Shown in pieces: positions 5,700 to 6,749 of a DNA stretch of 6,749 nt. The position numbers were made by a program, and so were the translations under genes. Each line of letters opens with the position of its first letter. Positions within the stretch are counted from its first letter, which is position 1. The notes beneath the pieces were generated by a model. It did not search any database and had not been told where the DNA came from. It saw nothing but the letters and a program-made list of their open reading frames with translations. The stretch is from Pseudomonadota bacterium (GTDB taxonomy: Bacteria; Pseudomonadota; Alphaproteobacteria; Sphingomonadales; Sphingomonadaceae). Where the stretch lies: positions 1-6,749 of the forward strand of contig JAEXAW010000009.1 in assembly GCA_023458055.1 (NCBI GenBank), read 5' to 3'.

Positions 5700-6039
5700 T
5701 AGCGGCCTGCCGTGAAAGCATTGGACAATTCGTACGCTGCCAAAACCGTCCGTTTTCGAGCCCGAAACAGACTGACCCCACTTTGCTCCTTAACATACTT
5801 CGCCTTAACGAAACGTTTTTCTGGCATCTGGTTTGCCACCCAAATGGCTCCACGTCTGCAGCCTCTTTCTTCTGCCGCTTCATAAACGGCCTAGAGCAAT
5901 GCGGTGCGATCAGCTTAACCTTAGTCCGAAGCGTTGTCATCACCGGCCCCAATAATGGGTTTTCGCCCCATCCTTGGACCACTGCAGTGCCACGCTGACA
6001 CGTAAACACTTGCCGCAGGTCGAAGGCAGGGCCGTTGCG
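5700..6039. other. Intergenic stretch without a supported gene
   Basis: Both strands stay open for over 100 codons here (minus 6009-5626, plus 5675-5998). Neither frame has a recognisable motif, a convincing ribosome binding site or the G/C-ending codon preference of the real genes, so I treat the stretch as non-coding. It lies between the end of the secreted-protein gene and the end of putA, so it should hold two transcript ends. I see no strong terminator for the plus-strand gene. Confidence 0.5.
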
Positions 6040-6069
6040 AAAAAACCAGATATGCCTTCGGCAAAGGTT
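6040..6069 (-). terminator. Possible terminator of putA
   Basis: Read on the minus strand just after the putA stop, AACC (6069-6066) pairs with GGTT (6047-6044) around an inner TGCC-GAA-GGCA hairpin (6063-6053), and the sequence runs into TTTTTT (6045-6040). The stem is broken by unpaired bases, so it is a modest candidate, but position and T-run fit. Confidence 0.45.
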
Positions 6070-6075
6070 ATCGAT

Positions 6076-6749
6076 TCACGTGCGCGTCATCAATGCGGTA
6101 TTGCCACCCGACGCCGTTACATCTGTTGACATAGTTTTTTCTTCGGCAAAACGAAACAGATAATGTGGTCCGCCTGCCTTGGGACCAGTCCCGGATAGTC
6201 CGCGCCCGCCGAACGGCTGGCTCCCGACAATCGCGCCGATCTGGTTGCGGTTGATATAGATATTCCCCACCCGCGCCCGTGAGGCGATGTGCGCCGCCAC
6301 CGCATCAATGCGGCTATGGATGCCGAGCGTAAGGCCATATCCGGTCGCGTTAATCTGATCGATCACCTCATCCATTTCATCCGCCTTGAAGGTGACGACG
6401 TGCAGAACGGGGCCAAAAATTTCGCGCTTCATGTCGGCGATGCGGTCGATGCGGATCATCGTCGGGGGGATGAAGGTGCCGTCGGCGGACGCGTCCTCGG
6501 TGCGCAGCGCCTCGGCCAATACCCGGTTTTCGCGGCGGCTCTGCTCAACATAGTCGCGGATGGTATCGCGCGCGGCGGCATCGATGATGGGGCCGACGTC
6601 AGTGGTGAGCTTGGCGGGATCGCCGACGCGCATTTCCGCCATCGCGCCGCGCACCATTTCGACCATGGTTTCGGCAACATCTTCCTGCACCACCAGCATG
6701 CGCAAGGCCGAGCAACGCTGCCCCGCACTCTGGAAGGCCGAGGCCGTGA
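6076..6749 (-). CDS. putA: Bifunctional proline dehydrogenase / P5C dehydrogenase, C-terminal part
   Basis: The last 223 residues of PutA are visible; the start lies beyond the right edge. PutA oxidises proline to pyrroline-5-carboxylate with FAD and then to glutamate with NAD+. This part is the aldehyde dehydrogenase module. The catalytic cysteine is in FQSAGQRCSALR (Cys codon 6714-6712). EIFGPVLHVVTF is the NAD-contacting block, and NRNQIGAIVGSQPFGGRGLSG followed by TGPKAGGPHYL is the signature that separates PutA-type P5C dehydrogenases from other aldehyde dehydrogenases. The protein ends only 30 residues after the HYL tail (DVTASGGNTALMTRT), so there is no long C-terminal domain. That fits the short, type A, purely enzymatic PutA rather than the long forms. 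No frameshift is seen. An internal TTG at 6705 could be mistaken for a start, but the same frame is open and homologous upstream to the edge. It is transcribed towards the secreted-protein gene (convergent). Confidence 0.95.
   Translation of the reverse strand, partial: TASAFQSAGQRCSALRMLVVQEDVAETMVEMVRGAMAEMRVGDPAKLTTDVGPIIDAAARDTIRDYVEQSRRENRVLAEALRTEDASADGTFIPPTMIRIDRIADMKREIFGPVLHVVTFKADEMDEVIDQINATGYGLTLGIHSRIDAVAAHIASRARVGNIYINRNQIGAIVGSQPFGGRGLSGTGPKAGGPHYLFRFAEEKTMSTDVTASGGNTALMTRT

Noticed and set aside
5744..5766. Hairpin-like GTTTTCG...CGAAAC after the secreted-protein gene
   Set aside because: The stem is imperfect and has no T-run, so it is not supported as a terminator.
5626..6009. 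Minus-strand 127-residue ORF, and an overlapping plus-strand ORF at 5675-5998
   Set aside because: No motif, no clear ribosome binding site and no codon preference like the real genes. Both strands are open over the same bases, which suggests chance.

Overview
The window looks like alphaproteobacterial chromosomal DNA, most likely from a sphingomonad. The genes are GC-rich, the C-terminal part of a short-type PutA is present, and protein families familiar from Sphingomonadales sit together. That assignment is recognition, not a database result.

Layout: (1) Positions 1-123 appear to be the edge of an insertion sequence. The first 14 codons of an IS701-family-like transposase run off the left end on the minus strand, with a good ribosome binding site. 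(2) Positions 182-4155 hold a two-gene plus-strand cluster for surface polysaccharide, probably galactofuranose-containing. The first gene fuses a TuaH-like glycosyltransferase to a UDP-galactopyranose mutase. The second fuses the N-terminal half of a GT4-type glycosyltransferase to a GH1-like glycosidase. (3) Positions 4240-5000 have no intact gene but contain a minus-strand relic of a catalase (KatE-type N-terminus) with a one-base frameshift and no 3' part. (4) Positions 5001-5088 form two stable hairpins with C-rich loops, the second followed by a T-run. This is a candidate trans-acting small RNA or a terminator pair. (5) Positions 5217-5699 encode a small secreted Thr/Ala/Arg-rich protein of unknown function. 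(6) Positions 5700-6039 hold no gene I can support. (7) From 6749 down to 6076 on the minus strand lies the C-terminal part of PutA, with a possible terminator behind it.

How they fit: the mutase would make UDP-galactofuranose, and the fused transferase could use it directly. The second gene would transfer or trim sugars in the same pathway, but it shows decay. The C-terminal catalytic domain of its GT4 part is missing in frame, and a TAA cuts off a still recognisable C-terminal tail. With the neighbouring IS end, an unusual Ala in the FAD-binding motif of the mutase and the catalase relic, the left two thirds of the window reads as a rearranged and partly decaying accessory locus between core genes. 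No wholly new system is obvious. The two chimeric sugar enzymes and the C-rich-loop RNA candidate most deserve follow-up.
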